This document shows positions 52,240 to 61,802 of a DNA stretch of 62,807 nt, one piece after another. A program made the position numbers and the translations under genes. Source of the stretch: Phocaeicola intestinalis (GTDB lineage Bacteria > Bacteroidota > Bacteroidia > Bacteroidales > Bacteroidaceae). The notes under the pieces were generated by a model. The model was given only the letters and a program-made list of their open reading frames with translations. It was not told the origin of the DNA and did not search any database. The stretch covers positions 1 through 62,807 of the forward strand of contig NZ_JACSPP010000008.1 of the NCBI RefSeq assembly GCF_014837065.1, read 5' to 3'. Positions within the stretch are counted from its first letter, which is position 1; the number at the start of each line of letters is the position of its first letter.

Positions 52240-54528
52240 ATGGTGAAAATAACAAAAGAAGCTGCCCTGCTTTATCACTCGCAAGGCAAGCCAGGAAAAA
52301 TTGAGGTCGTACCGACCAAGCCTTATCAAACCCAACGTGATTTGTCTTTAGCTTATTCTCCCGGTGTAGCGGAACCGTGTCTGGAAATCCAAAAGAACCC
52401 CGACACTGCATACGACTACACAGACAAAGGAAACTTGGTAGCGGTTATTTCGAACGGAACCGCCGTATTGGGATTGGGAGACATCGGTGCCATGAGCGGC
52501 AAACCGGTTATGGAAGGAAAAGGATTACTGTTCAAGATTTACGCAGGCATTGATGTATTCGACATTGAAGTCAACGAAAAAGATCCCGACAAATTCATCG
52601 AAGCTGTAAAGGCGATTGCCCCGACATTCGGAGGCATCAACCTGGAAGACATCAAAGCACCTGAGTGCTTCAAAATCGAACAACGGCTGAAAGAAGAACT
52701 GGACATCCCGGTCATGCACGATGACCAGCACGGAACTGCCATTATTTCAAGTGCAGGACTGCTGAATGCGCTGGAGGTAGCAGGCAAGAAGATAGAAGAA
52801 GTAAAGATTGTGGTAAATGGAGCCGGAGCTTCTGCCGTATCATGCACCAAACTTTACATCTCACTGGGAGCGCGACTGGAAAACATCCTGATGCTGGACA
52901 GCAAAGGGGTCATAACCAAAGAGCGTACCGACCTGAACGAACAGAAGAAATTCTTTGCGACAGACCGCACCGATGTACATACATTAGCCGAAGCCATCAA
53001 AGGCGCCGATGTATTCCTGGGACTTTCCAAAGGGAATGTCCTGACACAAGACATGGTACGCAGCATGGCTTCTCACCCGATTGTTTTCGCATTGGCAAAC
53101 CCGACACCCGAAATTTCGTACGAAGACGCCATGGCATCACGCCCGGATGTATTAATGTCGACCGGACGTTCTGATTACCCGAACCAAATCAACAACGTTA
53201 TCGGATTCCCCTACATCTTCCGCGGCGCACTCGACACCCGTGCCACAGCCATCAACGAAGAAATGAAACTGGCAGCCGTACGCGCCATTGCCGGACTGGC
53301 AAAGAAACCGGTACCCGATGTAGTAAACAACGCTTACCATGTCAACAACCTGACCTTCGGACCTGATTATTTCATTCCGAAACCGGTTGACCCGCGCCTG
53401 ATAACCGAAGTGTCTATGGCTGTAGCCAAGGCTGCTATGGATTCGGGAGTAGCACGCAAGCATATCACCGACTGGGACGGATACAAGAATCACTTGCGCG
53501 AACTGATGGGACAAGAAAACAAGCTTACCCGCCAGTTATACGAAACCGCACGCCAGGACCCGCAACGTGTCGTATTTGCTGAAGGTATCCACCCCAATAT
53601 GCTGAGAGCTGCGGTAGAAGCAAAAGCCGAAGGCATCTGCCACCCGATTCTATTGGGCAACGAAGAACGCATCGAAAAACTTGCCAAAGAACTGGATTTA
53701 AGCCTGGAAGGTATCGAAATCGTCAACTTGCGTCATGACCGTGAAGCAGAGCGCCGTGAACGCTATGCACGCATCTTGAGCGAGAAACGTGCCCGTGAAG
53801 GAGCAAACTATCAAGAGGCAAACGACAAGATGTTCGAACGTAACTACTTCGGTATGATGATGGTAGAAACCGGTGAAGCAGACGCTTTCGTTACAGGTCT
53901 GTATACCAAATATACCAACACCATTAAGGTGGCAAAAGAAGTTATCGGCATCCAGCCGGGATACAAACACTTCGGCACCATGCATATCCTGAACTCCAAG
54001 AAAGGCACTTATTTCATTGCCGATACACTGATCAACCACCATCCCGACACGGAAACCCTGATTGACATCGCCAAATTGTCTGCCAAAGCAGTACGTTTCT
54101 TCAACCAAGAACCGGTAATGGCAATGCTTGCTTACTCCAACTTCGGTTCCGACCAGGAAGGAAGCCCGGCTAAAGTGCACGAAGCCTTAGCCTACATGCA
54201 GCAAGAATTCCCCGATCTGGCTATCGATGGAGAAATGCAGGCAAGATTTGCCCTCAACAACGAGTTGCGTGACGAGAAATATCCGTTCACCCGCCTGAAA
54301 GGTAAAGAAGTCAATACACTGGTATTCCCGAACCTGAACTCTGCCAACGCTACTTACCAGCTTATCCAAAGCATGAGCGAAACAGAAGTAATCGGCCCGA
54401 TTCAGATGGGACTGAACAAACCGATTCACTTTACCGACATTGAAAGCTCGGTGCGCGATATCGTCAACATCACCGCTATCGCCTGCATCGATGCGATCGT
54501 AGCCAAGAAGTTGCATAACCAAAAATAA
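52240..54528 (+). CDS. maeB: NADP-dependent malic enzyme with phosphotransacetylase domain
   Basis: A 762-residue MaeB-type enzyme that decarboxylates malate to pyruvate with NADP reduction. Malic domains at 1-430 (LAYSPGVAEPCLEIQ, VMHDDQHGTAIISSAGLL, NAD(P) motif VVNGAGASAVSC) are fused to a PTA-like domain at 440-760 (FAEGIHPNMLRAA, MAMLAYSNFGSDQEG) that usually has a regulatory role. Full length, single gene. It precedes gdhA by 450 bp, linking pyruvate/NADPH supply with ammonium assimilation. Confidence 0.96.
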   Translation: MVKITKEAALLYHSQGKPGKIEVVPTKPYQTQRDLSLAYSPGVAEPCLEIQKNPDTAYDYTDKGNLVAVISNGTAVLGLGDIGAMSGKPVMEGKGLLFKIYAGIDVFDIEVNEKDPDKFIEAVKAIAPTFGGINLEDIKAPECFKIEQRLKEELDIPVMHDDQHGTAIISSAGLLNALEVAGKKIEEVKIVVNGAGASAVSCTKLYISLGARLENILMLDSKGVITKERTDLNEQKKFFATDRTDVHTLAEAIKGADVFLGLSKGNVLTQDMVRSMASHPIVFALANPTPEISYEDAMASRPDVLMSTGRSDYPNQINNVIGFPYIFRGALDTRATAINEEMKLAAVRAIAGLAKKPVPDVVNNAYHVNNLTFGPDYFIPKPVDPRLITEVSMAVAKAAMDSGVARKHITDWDGYKNHLRELMGQENKLTRQLYETARQDPQRVVFAEGIHPNMLRAAVEAKAEGICHPILLGNEERIEKLAKELDLSLEGIEIVNLRHDREAERRERYARILSEKRAREGANYQEANDKMFERNYFGMMMVETGEADAFVTGLYTKYTNTIKVAKEVIGIQPGYKHFGTMHILNSKKGTYFIADTLINHHPDTETLIDIAKLSAKAVRFFNQEPVMAMLAYSNFGSDQEGSPAKVHEALAYMQQEFPDLAIDGEMQARFALNNELRDEKYPFTRLKGKEVNTLVFPNLNSANATYQLIQSMSETEVIGPIQMGLNKPIHFTDIESSVRDIVNITAIACIDAIVAKKLHNQK

Positions 54529-54544
54529 ATTTATGTCTCTGTTT

Positions 54545-54611
54545 GAAACGCAGATTTACACAGATTTTCGCAAATTAAAAAACTGCGAGAATCTTCGTGA
54601 ATCTGCGTTTC
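54545..54611. repeat. AACGCAGATT-type inverted repeat after maeB
   Basis: Arms 54545-54572 and 54584-54611 (28 bp, 24 pairing) flank the loop AATTAAAAAAC. Same family as the interrupted copy at 31793-32125. Probably the maeB transcription end. Confidence 0.83.
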
Positions 54612-54646
54612 TTCTGTCACCATACACCTTTTCATACCCTGACCTT

Positions 54647-54829
54647 ATGCGAAAACCACTCACCTCTTCACAATGTGTCGTGTTAGCCTTGGCTTGGGCA
54701 GCACTTTGTTTCATTGTTCTTACTTCCAGCCCACAAATTGACGGCATGCTTATCCTGACAATACTCATTTCAGGTGCCCTGGTGTTCATTCCGATTGTCA
54801 AAGCGTTAAAAAAGAAACAGCAGAAGTAG
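54647..54829 (+). CDS. small two-helix membrane protein
   Basis: A 60-residue protein starting MRKPLTSSQCVVLALAW, with two helices (about 8-26 and 32-51) and a basic tail KALKKKQQK. The frame extends upstream but would cross the repeat at 54545-54611, so ATG 54647 is chosen. Positive-inside charge distribution and clean ends support a real gene. Function unknown; it lies between maeB and gdhA. Confidence 0.6.
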   Translation: MRKPLTSSQCVVLALAWAALCFIVLTSSPQIDGMLILTILISGALVFIPIVKALKKKQQK

Positions 54830-54895
54830 TCATTTCCACACAAAAACGAAACAAAAACAACTTTTTGATGTTTTTACTCTGATTTTCTTACTAAA

Positions 54896-54929
54896 TTGTT
54901 GCATAAATAAAAAATAATCTATACTTTTG
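54896..54929 (+). promoter_or_regulatory. gdhA: gdhA promoter, near twin of the tRNA-Asn promoter
   Basis: TTGTTGCATAA (54896-54906), 15 bp, then TACTTTTG (54922-54929) followed by CCAC. The TTG ending at 54901 is 20 bp from the minus-7. The layout and flanking bases recur almost exactly at 62576-62609. Confidence 0.75.
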
Positions 54930-54981
54930 CCACATCAAACAATGAGAAGAATATTTAATAACCAATAACAAGATTAGAAGA

Positions 54982-56316
54982 ATGAATGCAGCAAAAGTCC
55001 TAGAAGATCTGAAAAGAAGATTTCCCAATGAACCTGAGTACCATCAGGCAGTAGAAGAAGTATTAGGTACAATCGAAGAAGAATACAACAAGCATCCTGA
55101 ATTCGACAAAGTGAATCTGATTGAACGCTTGTGTATTCCAGACCGTGTTTACCAGTTCCGCGTAACTTGGATGGACGATAAAGGCAACATCCAGACCAAC
55201 ATGGGATACCGTGTACAGCATAACAACGCCATTGGGCCGTATAAAGGCGGTATCCGTTTCCACAGTTCTGTAAACCTCGGTATCCTGAAGTTCTTGGCTT
55301 TCGAACAAACATTCAAGAACTCATTGACTACGCTTCCGATGGGTGGAGGCAAAGGTGGTTCAGACTTCTCTCCACGTGGCAAATCAAACGCTGAGGTAAT
55401 GCGTTTCTGCCAGGCTTTCATGCTGGAATTGTGGCGTCACATTGGTCCTGAAACCGATGTACCTGCCGGTGACATCGGTGTAGGCGGACGTGAAGTAGGC
55501 TACATGTTCGGCATGTACAAGAAACTGACCCGTGAATTCAGCGGTGTGCTTACCGGTAAAGGACGCGAATTCGGCGGTTCATTGATTCGCCCCGAAGCAA
55601 CAGGTTACGGAAATATCTACTTCCTGCTCGAAATGCTGAAGACCCGCAACATTGATATCAAAGGCAAGACCTGTCTGGTATCAGGTGCAGGAAACGTAGC
55701 ACAATATACAGTAGAAAAACTGATTCAGTTGGGTGCGAAAGTAGTTACGATGTCCGACTCAGACGGTTATATCTACGATCCGGACGGAATCGACCGCGAA
55801 AAACTGGATTACATCATGGAACTGAAGAACCTGTACCGTGGACGTATCCGCGAATATGCAGAGAAATACGGCTGCAAATACGTAGCCGGAGCACGTCCTT
55901 GGAACGAGAAAGGCGACATTGCCCTGCCTTCTGCCACACAGAATGAAATCAACGGCGACGATGCCAAAGCTTTGGTTGCCAACGGGGTATTCGCTGTATC
56001 CGAAGGTGCCAACATGCCTTCTACCCCCGAAGCAATCCGTGTATTCCAGGAAGCGAAGATTCTCTATGCACCGGGTAAGGCTGCCAATGCCGGTGGTGTA
56101 TCTGTATCAGGTCTGGAAATGACTCAGAACTCCATCAAGCTGAGCTGGAGCCAGGAAGAAGTGGACGAAAAGCTGAAGAGCATCATGAAGAACATCCACG
56201 AAGCTTGCGTGAAATACGGAACAGAACCCGACGGTTACATCAACTACGTAAAGGGTGCCAACGTAGCCGGATTCATGAAAGTGGCAAATGCCATGATGGC
56301 TCAAGGCATCGTATAA
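54982..56316 (+). CDS. gdhA: NADP-specific glutamate dehydrogenase
   Basis: A 444-residue hexameric-type GDH (GdhA class) converting 2-oxoglutarate and ammonium to glutamate. Substrate-binding lysines are in PMGGGKGGSDFSPRGKS, the catalytic Asp in PAGDIGVGGREVGYM, and the Rossmann fold in CLVSGAGNVAQYTVEKL. Length is standard. Strong promoter upstream and a clear terminator at 56340. A central nitrogen-assimilation enzyme in this lineage. Confidence 0.97.
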   Translation: MNAAKVLEDLKRRFPNEPEYHQAVEEVLGTIEEEYNKHPEFDKVNLIERLCIPDRVYQFRVTWMDDKGNIQTNMGYRVQHNNAIGPYKGGIRFHSSVNLGILKFLAFEQTFKNSLTTLPMGGGKGGSDFSPRGKSNAEVMRFCQAFMLELWRHIGPETDVPAGDIGVGGREVGYMFGMYKKLTREFSGVLTGKGREFGGSLIRPEATGYGNIYFLLEMLKTRNIDIKGKTCLVSGAGNVAQYTVEKLIQLGAKVVTMSDSDGYIYDPDGIDREKLDYIMELKNLYRGRIREYAEKYGCKYVAGARPWNEKGDIALPSATQNEINGDDAKALVANGVFAVSEGANMPSTPEAIRVFQEAKILYAPGKAANAGGVSVSGLEMTQNSIKLSWSQEEVDEKLKSIMKNIHEACVKYGTEPDGYINYVKGANVAGFMKVANAMMAQGIV

Positions 56317-56339
56317 TTTATACAGGTGCGACAAATTTC

Positions 56340-56376
56340 AATCCGGCTTCCGTCACAGGAAGCCGGATTTTTTTAC
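56340..56376 (+). terminator. intrinsic terminator of gdhA
   Basis: AATCCGGCTTCC (56340-56351) and GGAAGCCGGATT (56358-56369) form a perfect 12-bp stem with a 6-nt loop, followed by a T-run to 56374. Confidence 0.92.
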
Positions 56377-56477
56377 GCTTACCCTTCCCCGCCATTCCTA
56401 TTTTAACACTCACTTTATCAATAGTTACACTTATTTCATTATCTTTGCCGAGTTATTACGCTAAAGCCGATAATGTT

Positions 56478-57602
56478 ATGAATATCCGAAAAATCTTTGC
56501 AGGGTTACTTCTTACCCTGGCGGTGTCTTCGTGCATTCAAGACGAAGCCCTGAACGTGGAAGCAGCCATCGATGACTGCACAGGCGAAAACATCCAACTG
56601 GCAAGCATAGATGCCACCCACAAAGAAATAGAAATTTATGTGCTCGACGGTACAGATGTATCACAGCAGGAACTGAACTTTACGCTTGCCGACGGCGCAA
56701 CCATTCAAGCCGACGAAACAGAAGCAGGCGACCAGCCTCCGTATTACGATTTCAGCCAACGCACATTGCGCCGGTTCACCGTGACATCGGAAGACGGAAA
56801 CACAACCGCCACGTATGTAGTCCGCATCAACAAAATGGAACTTCCCACTCATTATTCGTTCGAAAACCTGCGCGCCACTACGCCCTATCATATTTTCTAT
56901 CTCACCAATGAGTCGGGCATCATGCAGTGGGCAAGCGGAAACCCAGGCTACGAACTGAGCGGCATGGCACTCGACGAGACGCAATACCCTACCGTACAGG
57001 ATCCAATAGGCCACAGCGGCAAATGCGTACGTCTTACTACACGTAGCACCGGCTCTTTCGGACTCCCGTTAGGAATGCCCATAGCTTGTGGCAACTTGTT
57101 TGTTGGCTCGTTCGACGTACAAAATGCCGTCACAGCTCCACGACAGGCTACCCACTTCGGTTTCCCATTTACCAAAATACCCCAACGCATAACCGGATGG
57201 TATAAATACCAAAAAGGTGAGACATTCACCGATGAAAACAATGAAGTACTAAGCGGACAAACCGATATAGGCGACATCTATGCAGTGCTTTACGAAGCTG
57301 AGACCAGCGACTATACACTGGATGGCGACCTCTTCCCACTGACCGGAGGCATCAACCCGAATATTGTACTGATGGCACGTATTGGTGAACAAGGCCAACA
57401 AGAAATGAAAGAAACCGATGAATGGACTTACTTCGACTTATCATTCGAGGCACAAAACGGCAAGACCGTCGACCCTGAAGGACTGGCAAACGGCAAATAC
57501 AAACTTGCAATCGCTTTCGCCTCCAGCAGAGGAGGAGGTTATTTCCGAGGAGCGGTAGGAAGCGAACTGTACATAGACGAAGTGGAAATAATCTGCGAAT
57601 AA
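56478..57602 (+). CDS. PCMD-domain lipoprotein
   Basis: A 374-residue lipoprotein: lipobox VSSC (Cys near 21, MNIRKIFAGLLLTLAVSSC), an N-terminal Ig-like domain (about 25-125: IEIYVLDGTDVSQQELNFTL), then a C-terminal putative carbohydrate metabolism (PCMD) domain starting at about 130 (HYSFENLRATTPYHIFY, WASGNPGYELSG). ATG 56478 is chosen for the lipobox and for TATCTTTG at 56440-56447. Co-transcribed with the outer-membrane barrel gene 19 bp downstream; probably surface-exposed and glycan-related. Confidence 0.88.
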   Translation: MNIRKIFAGLLLTLAVSSCIQDEALNVEAAIDDCTGENIQLASIDATHKEIEIYVLDGTDVSQQELNFTLADGATIQADETEAGDQPPYYDFSQRTLRRFTVTSEDGNTTATYVVRINKMELPTHYSFENLRATTPYHIFYLTNESGIMQWASGNPGYELSGMALDETQYPTVQDPIGHSGKCVRLTTRSTGSFGLPLGMPIACGNLFVGSFDVQNAVTAPRQATHFGFPFTKIPQRITGWYKYQKGETFTDENNEVLSGQTDIGDIYAVLYEAETSDYTLDGDLFPLTGGINPNIVLMARIGEQGQQEMKETDEWTYFDLSFEAQNGKTVDPEGLANGKYKLAIAFASSRGGGYFRGAVGSELYIDEVEIICE

Positions 57603-57621
57603 CCCTTAACACGTAAACAAC

Positions 57622-58404
57622 ATGAAAAAATACATATTAACTTTAGCAGTAGCCCTGGCATTCGGCACAGGCATCGCACAGGCACAATGGTCGGAACACA
57701 AAGGCTTGCTTTGGTCATCCCTGCACGGATTGGAATACGAATTCAAGGCAGGTGTAAACTTCGGAGGCACTTCCCCACTCCCACTTCCACACGAAATCAG
57801 AAGCATCGACAGTTATCGCCCCGGGCTTGCCATCACTATCGAAGGAAACGCTACCAAATGGATAGACGAAGCCAAGAAATGGGGCGTAAGCGTAGGGTTA
57901 CGCCTCGACAGCAAGAGCATGACCACCCAAGCCACGGTGAAAAACTATGGCATGGAAATCTTCAGTGAGACAGGTGGAAAAATACAAGGACTTTGGACAG
58001 GTGGCGTAGAAACAAAAGTAAGGATGTCGCTCCTTACCATCCCCATCCTTGCCAACTATAAGATAGGTGAACGCTGGAAACTGGTATTCGGCCCCTACCT
58101 GTCATATATGATGAGCGGTGACTTCGACGGGAACGTCTACGAAGGTCATCTGCGCACTCCCGATGCTACAGGAAGCCGTGTCAACTTTACAGGTGACAAC
58201 GTCGCTACCTATGACTTTTCCGAAGACCTCCGCCGTTTCCAATGGGGATTGCAAGTGGGTGGTTCATGGCGTGCCTATAAGCACCTTACCGTACACGCCG
58301 ACCTGACCTGGGGACTGAACGACATCTTTCAGAAAGATTTCGAAACCATTACATTCGCCATGTATCCCATCTACCTGAACCTCGGGTTCGGATATGTATT
58401 CTGA
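57622..58404 (+). CDS. outer membrane beta-barrel protein
   Basis: A 260-residue exported protein: signal peptide (MKKYILTLAVALAFGTGIAQA), then an eight- to ten-stranded beta barrel with alternating pattern and a C-terminal aromatic strand ending LGFGYVF. Resembles the PorT/OMP_b-brl_2 porin-like families. Operon partner of the PCMD lipoprotein. The 3' flank ends in the second MITE copy. Confidence 0.85.
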   Translation: MKKYILTLAVALAFGTGIAQAQWSEHKGLLWSSLHGLEYEFKAGVNFGGTSPLPLPHEIRSIDSYRPGLAITIEGNATKWIDEAKKWGVSVGLRLDSKSMTTQATVKNYGMEIFSETGGKIQGLWTGGVETKVRMSLLTIPILANYKIGERWKLVFGPYLSYMMSGDFDGNVYEGHLRTPDATGSRVNFTGDNVATYDFSEDLRRFQWGLQVGGSWRAYKHLTVHADLTWGLNDIFQKDFETITFAMYPIYLNLGFGYVF

Positions 58405-58419
58405 AAATCCGCCCAATAA

Positions 58420-58612
58420 GAAGCAGTTTTGAATTTATCGTGCGATGATTTTGGGATGAGTTTTTGAGGCATTTTGCTTCTGTGATGAGGAAAGATAGTG
58501 GGCTATCTGACGAAGAACAGGAGCGAAAAGGACCAAAAAATCGCCCAAAGCACACACGAAAACGGATACATCATGCCAAGAAAAACTTTTTGGAGAAATT
58601 CAAAACAGCTTC
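58420..58612 (+). mobile_element. 193-bp MITE-like element, copy 2
   Basis: Same length and ends as 31848-32040, in reverse orientation. Left terminal repeat GAAGCAGTTTTGAATTT carries one change. Flanks are TAA (58417-58419) and TCA (58613-58615), so no perfect duplication remains. The right flank TCA is the stop codon of the mutarotase gene, so the element inserted at, or just after, the stop. Confidence 0.85.
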
Positions 58613-58996
58613 TCAGTCATACAAGTAAAACATCCGGTCCATCAGATGCCATTTCTCTGCCGATGTGCTTCCGGGAAGACACTCTTGAAAACGTGTCACA
58701 CATTCTTCCCATTCCGCCTGCCGTGGCAAAGAAGCGAGCCGTTTCATAGCTACATTCCAATCAAAGTCAAGCGGAGTTTCTACTATCATGAACAACTTAT
58801 TGCCATAAATGTAGATTTCCATCTCCAAGATACCCACCTCACGGATTCCCCTCCGTATCTCAGGCCATGCATATTCACGGCTGTGCAACTTGCGGTATTC
58901 GGCAATAAGTGCGCGATTGTCCTTCAAGTCAAGCGTCTGGCAATAACGTTTGACCGGAATATCGTATGCCTTTGTTTGATATCCTTCGTAATCCAT
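58613..58996 (-). CDS. RhaM/COG3254-type L-rhamnose/L-fucose mutarotase
   Basis: A 127-residue mutarotase of the DUF718/RhaM family interconverting sugar anomers. Signs: KRYCQTLDL, EYRKLHSREYAWPEI with the catalytic His, GILEMEIYIYGNKLFMIVET, W near WNVAMKRLA, and a C-terminal WHLMDRMFYLYD. In Bacteroidales this family accompanies fucosidases, so fucose is the likely substrate here. It follows the GH29 gene by 104 bp on the same strand. Confidence 0.9.
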   Translation of the reverse strand: MDYEGYQTKAYDIPVKRYCQTLDLKDNRALIAEYRKLHSREYAWPEIRRGIREVGILEMEIYIYGNKLFMIVETPLDFDWNVAMKRLASLPRQAEWEECVTRFQECLPGSTSAEKWHLMDRMFYLYD

Positions 58997-59100
58997 TGTC
59001 TTCTGTACATTTTAGTTAAACCTTCCGGTAAACGTATCTTCACCGGCGACTGCATATACTTTCATGAAAAGCCGTATCTATGTGGACTCCCAACCCGTCT

Positions 59101-60735
59101 TTATCTGATGCGGAAAACCGGAGCTATTTGGTTGAGCGGTTCAGCAGGCAAGGTGATGGCAAGCCCCCCGGCGGTACGTTCCGCCTGCACTTTTCCATAT
59201 CCTAGCAAAGTCACTTCGTGTATCTCTTCGGGATACAATTCCGAACCTGCCGCCAGTGACTTGATGATTACGGTATGGCTTTCGGGCCATCCAAGTGCAG
59301 TGGCATATAATACATCACCTTTTTGCGTGAAACGGATTTCTTTCGAGTCTGCCTTGTTATACGAACCTTCGTTGAAACCCTGCGCGTTGAGCGGAATATC
59401 CTCTTCAGCTATCGGTCCTTCGCCAAACACTTTCCACGGACGGGTATCATAAACGGCTTCCTTGTTGATGTCCATCCAGGCACCGAACTCGTTCAGGATT
59501 TTTTCTTCCTTCTCGTCAAACGTCCCGTCGGCACGGAGCGGCACGCTCAGCAACAAGTTTCCGTTCTTGCTCACGATGTCCATCAAAAGCTTTACGACAT
59601 ACGAAGCCGACTTGTAGCCATTGTTCTCATAAATGGAGGTATTGTAGTGCCAGCCTCCGATACACGAACAGGATTGCCACGGCTCCGGAATCGCCTTGTT
59701 GGGAGCTCCGCGTTCCACATCCCAAACCAATGCCTTACGCTGGTCTTCGTTCAGAATCTTACCAAACATTACGGCTTCCAATTTGCCATTGTGCGTAGCT
59801 ATGCTATGGTTATAAAAATGTGCGGCAATCTTCAATCCCGCATCGCTTACCGGATAAAAAGGCAATACCGTCACATCGAAATACAACAAATCGGGGTTGT
59901 AACGGTTGATGACATCCAGCGTGCGGTTATAGAAATTGGTTGCAAATTCTTGCGAAGGAGGACATGCACCGTTCTCCCATCCCCACTGGCGATGAATCAT
60001 GCCATTATCCCAGCTGTTCTCGCTCAGCGGATGGTTCTGTGCATAGAGGTCTTGCGGGTCATAGCCTTCCCACCACTTGCCTTTCCCGTCCGCCTTGGTC
60101 AGCTTCCCGTCATAAGGGATGCCTTTCATGGGACCGATGGTGTCATGCCGCTGGGCTACTTCGTACCACGTCCACGCATGGTCGGCATGCAAACTGACTC
60201 CGAAATACAATCCGTATTTGCGGGCTGCCTTCTCCCAACCGGCAAGGATATTCTTCTTCGGTCCCATATTGATGGAGTTCCAAGGCTGGTATTTGCTATC
60301 CCATAAATCAAAATTATCATGATGATTTCCCAACACAAAGAAATACTGCGCCCCTATCTTCTTATAAAACGCCACCAGTTTGTCCGGATCCCAGCGTTCT
60401 GCCTTAAAGAGAGGAATAACATCCTTGAAACCAAACTCCGAGGGATGCCCGTAATGCTTTACATGATATTCATATTCAGGAGAGCCCTCTATATACATTG
60501 AACGTGCCATCCAGTCGCCCGATCCTTCTACACACTGCGGTCCCCAGTGTGCCCAGATACCGAACTTGGCATTGCGGAACCACTCCGGCACCTGGTATTG
60601 TTTCAACGACTCCCACGTAGGCTCGAACTTTCCTTTCATCATCGGTTCATCTCTTTCCGATACAGGCACCTGATAAGTCTGGGCATACAGCCCCGCAGAT
60701 AAAAATAAAGATGCAACCAAGAGTTTTGTTTTCAT
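59101..60735 (-). CDS. GH29 alpha-L-fucosidase
   Basis: A 544-residue exported retaining alpha-L-fucosidase. Signal peptide MKTKLLVASLFLSAGLYAQ, TIM barrel with WFRNAKFGIWAHWGPQCVEG, FFVLGNHHDNFDLWDSKYQPW and the nucleophile Asp in YNPDLLYFDVTVLPFY, then a C-terminal beta domain (from about 430). The acid/base cannot be placed with certainty. It is divergent from an AraC-type regulator and followed by a mutarotase, an arrangement suited to fucose release and uptake. Confidence 0.94.
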   Translation of the reverse strand: MKTKLLVASLFLSAGLYAQTYQVPVSERDEPMMKGKFEPTWESLKQYQVPEWFRNAKFGIWAHWGPQCVEGSGDWMARSMYIEGSPEYEYHVKHYGHPSEFGFKDVIPLFKAERWDPDKLVAFYKKIGAQYFFVLGNHHDNFDLWDSKYQPWNSINMGPKKNILAGWEKAARKYGLYFGVSLHADHAWTWYEVAQRHDTIGPMKGIPYDGKLTKADGKGKWWEGYDPQDLYAQNHPLSENSWDNGMIHRQWGWENGACPPSQEFATNFYNRTLDVINRYNPDLLYFDVTVLPFYPVSDAGLKIAAHFYNHSIATHNGKLEAVMFGKILNEDQRKALVWDVERGAPNKAIPEPWQSCSCIGGWHYNTSIYENNGYKSASYVVKLLMDIVSKNGNLLLSVPLRADGTFDEKEEKILNEFGAWMDINKEAVYDTRPWKVFGEGPIAEEDIPLNAQGFNEGSYNKADSKEIRFTQKGDVLYATALGWPESHTVIIKSLAAGSELYPEEIHEVTLLGYGKVQAERTAGGLAITLPAEPLNQIAPVFRIR

Positions 60736-60775
60736 ACGTATAAGTGTTTAGTGTTTTTCTGATAACAAAGATACG

Positions 60776-60888
60776 AACATACGGCAAACCACAATAGGAC
60801 AAAGCAGGAAGTTTATGGATAAAATCGACAAACCGTTATTTTTATATCTTCAAACGAAAACAAAAACGATTTATATTTCATAAATTTG
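60776..60888. promoter_or_regulatory. divergent promoters, GH29 / AraC regulator
   Basis: TATCTTTG on the minus strand (60783-60776) lies 41 bp before the GH29 start. TAAATTTG on the plus strand (60881-60888) lies 56 bp before the regulator start. The region between is a likely AraC-protein operator. Confidence 0.58.
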
Positions 60889-60944
60889 CACCAAAAAAAA
60901 GAAAAAAGTTAACTTTAAAAAGCCATATAAAAACACCTATTAAT

Positions 60945-61802
60945 ATGAGTTTACAAGTAGACCAATTGCACCCCTTAGTATTGAATGTGGGCTTAGCCAT
61001 ACAAGATGCTGACTGGAACTGGAAGAACGTGAGCAGCCCTTTCAGCCGTTTATATTATGTTACCGAAGGTGAGGCTAAAATACAATTTGCAGACGGTATA
61101 TATACATTACACCCCAACCATTTATACTTCATCCCTGCTTTTACACGACATACCTATATCTGCAATTCGCGTTTCGTGCATTACTACTTGCATATTTACG
61201 ACGACCATAAATCAGATGAGGACTGGCTGGAATTATGGGACTTTCCGTTCGAGATACCAACAGGGAAATGGGAATTGCAGTTATTTGAACGCTTATGCGA
61301 AATAAACCCGCACATGAGCTTGCAGAAGTCCGATCCATCCACCTACGACAACAATCCTACCCTGATGAAAAGCCTGATGAAAAACAGGCAACGCGCTTTT
61401 TGCGACAAAGTGGAATCGAGAGGCATTGTGCTCCAGCTGCTCGCCCGCCTGTTCAAACAAGCGAAATCGAAAATAGAGACCAAAGACAACCGCATCGTAA
61501 AAGCCGTCTTATACATACACAGGCACATCGGTGAAACAATCAGCCTGAACACACTGGTGGAAAACGCCTGCCTGTCGAAAGACCATTTCATCCGTCTTTT
61601 CAAAAGTGAAATGAACATGACCCCACTCCAGTACATCAACCAGAAAAAAATAGAAAAGGCACAACTGCTCCTGATTACGGAAGCATTATCTGTAAAAGAA
61701 ATTTCTTTCCGACTGGCTTTTGATGATTATTCCTACTTCAATCGCTTGTTTAAAAAACTGACCGGCATGACACCACAAGAGTACAGACATACTTACCGAT
61801 AA
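60945..61802 (+). CDS. AraC-family transcriptional regulator
   Basis: A 285-residue regulator: N-terminal cupin-like sensor domain (about 20-100: LYYVTEGEAKIQFADGIYTL, HPNHLYFIP), a linker, and two C-terminal helix-turn-helix motifs (about 195-283: ISLNTLVENACLSKDHFIRL, then VKEISFRLAFDDYSYFNRLF and TGMTPQEYR). Divergent from GH29 and probably its activator in response to a sugar. Confidence 0.93.
   Translation: MSLQVDQLHPLVLNVGLAIQDADWNWKNVSSPFSRLYYVTEGEAKIQFADGIYTLHPNHLYFIPAFTRHTYICNSRFVHYYLHIYDDHKSDEDWLELWDFPFEIPTGKWELQLFERLCEINPHMSLQKSDPSTYDNNPTLMKSLMKNRQRAFCDKVESRGIVLQLLARLFKQAKSKIETKDNRIVKAVLYIHRHIGETISLNTLVENACLSKDHFIRLFKSEMNMTPLQYINQKKIEKAQLLLITEALSVKEISFRLAFDDYSYFNRLFKKLTGMTPQEYRHTYR

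Noticed and set aside
52113..52304. 63-codon ORF overlapping the maeB start
   Set aside because: It is out of frame with maeB, overlaps its promoter, and has no recognisable features.
56205..56477. N-terminal extension of the PCMD lipoprotein frame
   Set aside because: It overlaps gdhA and crosses its terminator; the lipobox start at 56478 is clearly the real one.
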